Assembly: GCA_002343455.1 (NCBI GenBank)
Contig: DDSR01000334.1
Span: 124-16,118 of the forward strand
Length of the DNA: 15,995 nt
Source of the DNA: Deltaproteobacteria bacterium UBA2385
Lineage (GTDB): Bacteria > Myxococcota_A > UBA796 > UBA2385
Reading direction: 5' to 3'
In this document: positions 14,034-15,995 of the stretch, piece by piece
Position numbering within the stretch: the stretch's first letter is position 1
Layout: each line of letters starts with the position of its first letter
Position numbers and translations under genes: made by a program
The notes under the pieces: generated by a model
The model's database searches: none
What the model saw: the letters and a program-made list of their open reading frames with translations, nothing else
What the model was told of the DNA's origin: nothing

Positions 14034-14083
14034 AAGGGTTGAGAAGTGGATCAAAGTGGGTGAAGGTGGATCGAAGTGGAGGA
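14034..14083 (+). promoter_or_regulatory. MraZ box (10-bp direct repeats)
   Basis: GTGG recurs every 10 bases in units AAGTGGATCA (14044), AAGTGGGTGA (14054), AGGTGGATCG (14064) and AAGTGGAGGA (14074). A weaker unit AAGGGTTGAG lies one period upstream (14034). MraZ regulators bind such 10-bp-phased GTGG/TGGG repeats ahead of their own operons, and mraZ begins 80 bases downstream. Autorepression is therefore likely; the box could also affect the divergent smpB operon. The 14084-14163 stretch is C-rich, with no clear promoter boxes. Confidence 0.85.
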
Positions 14084-14163
14084 GGCGTCCGTCCCCGCGT
14101 CGTCTCGCCTCAGCCCTCGCAGCCCCCGCTCCCCCCAAAGGCTCCCCGCCCCCCGACCGACCG

Positions 14164-14634
14164 ATGCAGCACGACGAGTTCCACAGCCAGCTCACCTTGG
14201 ACCCGAAGGGGCGCTTGACGCTCCCGGTGGCCCTGCGTGAAGCGCTGGCCAAGGAAGGGCACAACAGCCTCGTCATCGTGGCCCTCAACGGACCCAAGGG
14301 CGGCCTCGCCTTCTTCATCCCCGAGGCCTACGACCGCATCATCAAGGGCCGCGTCCGCAACGCCGACCCCTTCGCGGGTGGGACCATGAACTACCTGCGG
14401 GCCGTCGCCGCCACCAGCCAGACCGTCGCCCTGGACAGCGCCGGGCGCGTGCTCGTCCCGCCCCTGCTGCGCAAGATGGTGGGCATGGACCGCGAGGTGG
14501 TGGCCTTCTCCAGCCTGGACTGGTTCGAGGTCTGGGACCTGTCCCGCTGGGAGCGGGCCTTCGCCCACTCGGTGGAGCAGTGGGACCTCGAGACCGGCAA
14601 CGCCGGCGTCCCCTCGGGCGGGGAGGGCGAGTGA
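14164..14634 (+). CDS. mraZ: Transcriptional regulator MraZ
   Basis: A 156-aa double SpoVT/AbrB-domain protein that forms ring oligomers and represses the dcw operon. The two DNA-contacting motifs are DPKGRLTLPVALREAL (13-28) and DSAGRVLVPPLLRKMVG (91-107). FEVWDLSRWE (121-130) is the usual second-domain ending. The ATG at 14164 matches the family start. It lacks a recognisable Shine-Dalgarno (CGACCGACCG precedes it), so initiation may be leaderless or weak. rsmH begins 4 bases after its stop. The MraZ box lies upstream. Confidence 0.95.
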   Translation: MQHDEFHSQLTLDPKGRLTLPVALREALAKEGHNSLVIVALNGPKGGLAFFIPEAYDRIIKGRVRNADPFAGGTMNYLRAVAATSQTVALDSAGRVLVPPLLRKMVGMDREVVAFSSLDWFEVWDLSRWERAFAHSVEQWDLETGNAGVPSGGEGE

Positions 14635-14638
14635 AGCC

Positions 14639-15559
14639 ATGTCCACCGACTTCCAGCACCGCAGCGTCCTGTTGGACGCCACCGTCGAGCTGCTCGCCCC
14701 CCGTCCGGGCGGGCGCTACCTCGACGGCACCCTCGGCGGCGGCGGACACTCCGAGCTCCTCTTGCAGCGCTCGGCGCCCGACGGCTTCGTGCTCGGCCTC
14801 GACCGCGACCTCAGCGCCCTGGACGCCGCCCGCGCCCGCCTGGCTCCCTTCGGGTCGCGCTTCGAGGCCCGGCAGGGTCGCGCCTCGCAGCTGGCTGAGC
14901 TGGCGGCCGACCAAGGCCCCTTCGACGGGATGCTCCTCGACCTGGGCGTCAGCAGCCCCCAGCTCGACCGAGCCGAGCGCGGCTTCTCCTTCCAGCAGGA
15001 TGGACCAGTCGACATGCGCATGGACCCCAGCCAGGGAGCCAGCGCCGCCGAGCTGCTCGACGAGCTGGACGAGGACGAGCTGGTCGACATCCTCTCCCAG
15101 CTCGGAGAGGAGCCTCGCGCCCGTCGCATCGCCCGCGCCGTGCTCGCCGGGCGCCCGTGGACCAGCACCCTGGCCCTGGCCGACTGCGTGGCCCGCGCCT
15201 CGGGCTACCACGGCAGCCGGACCCACCCGGCGACCCGCACCTTCCAAGCCCTGCGAATGGCCGTCAACGAAGAGCCTCAAGAGCTGCTCGCTGCCCTCGA
15301 CGCGGCGGAGTCCCTCCTGGGGCCCGGCGGCCGGCTGGCGATCATCAGCTTCCACTCCCTCGAAGACCGCGTCGTCAAGCATCGCTTCCGCGCGCTCTGC
15401 GGACTGGACGCGCCGCGGGACCCCTACGGCAACCCCCTCCCCCCCCCCGGCTGGGCGCTGCTCACCCGACGGGGCGTCTCCGGGGCGGACGCCGACCCGG
15501 ACAACCCCCGAGCCCGCTCCGCCCGCCTCCGTGTGATCCAACGACTCAGCGTGACCTAA
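14639..15559 (+). CDS. rsmH: 16S rRNA (cytosine-1402-N4)-methyltransferase
   Basis: RsmH (MraW) methylates N4 of C1402 in the ribosomal P site using S-adenosylmethionine. The 306-aa protein opens FQHRSVLLDATVELL (5-19). The SAM loop is YLDGTLGGGGHSELLL (27-42). GMLLDLGVSSPQLD, FSFQQDGPVDMRMD and THPATRTFQALRMAVNEE follow, all diagnostic. The C-terminus has IISFHSLEDRVVKHRF and a conserved SARLRVI. It lies between mraZ and ftsL in the standard dcw order. The ATG at 14639 is 4 bases past the mraZ stop. Confidence 0.97.
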   Translation: MSTDFQHRSVLLDATVELLAPRPGGRYLDGTLGGGGHSELLLQRSAPDGFVLGLDRDLSALDAARARLAPFGSRFEARQGRASQLAELAADQGPFDGMLLDLGVSSPQLDRAERGFSFQQDGPVDMRMDPSQGASAAELLDELDEDELVDILSQLGEEPRARRIARAVLAGRPWTSTLALADCVARASGYHGSRTHPATRTFQALRMAVNEEPQELLAALDAAESLLGPGGRLAIISFHSLEDRVVKHRFRALCGLDAPRDPYGNPLPPPGWALLTRRGVSGADADPDNPRARSARLRVIQRLSVT

Positions 15560-15597
15560 CGACTCACCCCTTGAACCCGCTCCCCCTGGAGTCCCCG

Positions 15598-15995
15598 ATG
15601 CGCCGAACCCCCGCTGCCCTCGCCGCTACGGCCGTGCGTGCCTGGCAGGCGGTCCTGCCCTCGTCGGCCGGCACCACCGCGACGCCGCGCCTGGTGGACG
15701 CGGAGGCCGAGCACCTGGGGCACGTCGAGCTGGACCGCCTCTTCCGCTACCTGGGCGCCTTCCTGCTGGTGGGCATCTGCCTGCTGACCAGCACCTGGTC
15801 GCGGATCGACATGCGCCGCACCGCGGTCGACCTGCACATCGCCGCCGCCGCCCACGAGTCCGCCCTCGCCGAGCAGGCCCGCCTCCAGCTGGAGCTGGCC
15901 ACCCTGATCGACCCCCTGCACCTCAGCCAGGCCTCCCAGACCATCGGGCTGGTGCCCGCCGCCACCATCACCGACATCCCCCCCCTCTCCCGCTG
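15598..15995 (+). CDS. ftsL: Cell-division protein FtsL, 3' end outside window
   Basis: A bitopic division protein acting with FtsB and FtsQ in the divisome. The 132 visible residues comprise a cytoplasmic N-terminus of about 49 residues, one membrane helix (YLGAFLLVGICLLTSTW, 51-67), and a periplasmic coiled-coil-like stretch rich in Ala, Glu and Leu (about 75-103). The FtsL-type ending IDPLHLSQASQTIGLVPA (104-121) follows. GGAG six bases before the ATG supports the start. Identification rests on topology, the DPxxL..a...GlvP motif and its position after rsmH, since FtsL sequences diverge widely. It is cut by the right edge. Confidence 0.8.
   Translation, partial: MRRTPAALAATAVRAWQAVLPSSAGTTATPRLVDAEAEHLGHVELDRLFRYLGAFLLVGICLLTSTWSRIDMRRTAVDLHIAAAAHESALAEQARLQLELATLIDPLHLSQASQTIGLVPAATITDIPPLSR

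Noticed and set aside
13344..14318. N-terminal extension of the VKOR-DsbA frame across smpB and the divergent region
   Set aside because: The translated extension is Arg/Gly/Pro-rich and lies over smpB and the MraZ box, whereas VKOR homology and the first membrane helix start at 13343.

Overview
The window is GC-rich (about 70% by eye) and almost fully coding. The gene set suggests a Myxococcota/deltaproteobacterial chromosome. The main pointers are a lipoprotein with ASH-type Ig domains, three MopE-like Cys/Asp repeats and a MYXO-CTERM-like tail, an ether-lipid-synthase-like flavoprotein, a VKOR-DsbA fusion, and a candidate sigma-54 element. This placement is inference from gene content; there is no rRNA or marker phylogeny in the window.

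Layout. (1) Minus strand, 1-1956: a dihydroorotase-fold pseudoenzyme overlaps by 4 bp a TruC-like tRNA pseudouridine synthase that runs off the left edge. (2) Plus strand, 2054-2809: an alpha/beta-hydrolase-fold protein lacking its nucleophile. (3) 2810-3048: an intergenic patch of lower GC with a 27-codon ORF, a sigma-54-like promoter motif, a 14-bp palindrome and a strong intrinsic terminator, possibly a small-RNA gene. (4) 3049-6955: a tightly overlapping three-gene operon encoding an AGPS-like FAD oxidase with an extra C-terminal region, a small Fe-S protein and a diacylglycerol-kinase-family lipid kinase. (5) 6956-7456: an AT-rich spacer with a perfect 7-1-7 Fur-type inverted repeat, then an HU-family DNA-binding protein. 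(6) 7457-8266: a heavily structured leader and ribA (GTP cyclohydrolase II). (7) 8276-10492: a good sigma-70-type promoter and the large repeat-bearing lipoprotein. (8) Minus strand, 13903 down to 10497: smpB, VKOR-DsbA, prmA, rsmE, meeting the lipoprotein gene tail to tail with 4 bp between stops. (9) 13904-14163: a divergent control region with an SD-containing hairpin, two tandem GCGAAGC mini-hairpins and a MraZ box of four to five 10-bp units. (10) Plus strand, 14164 to the right edge: mraZ, rsmH and the start of ftsL, the head of the division/cell-wall (dcw) cluster.

How the parts may work together. The minus-strand smpB operon groups ribosome rescue, L11 methylation and 16S rRNA methylation with an envelope disulfide catalyst. 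The dcw head is probably autoregulated by MraZ through the box, which also faces smpB. The flavoprotein/Fe-S/lipid-kinase operon suggests glycerolipid or ether-lipid metabolism. No transposon, CRISPR array, tRNA or rRNA was found. The points most worth a second look are the 2861-3006 locus, the two pseudoenzymes, the ribA leader and the Fur site in front of HU.
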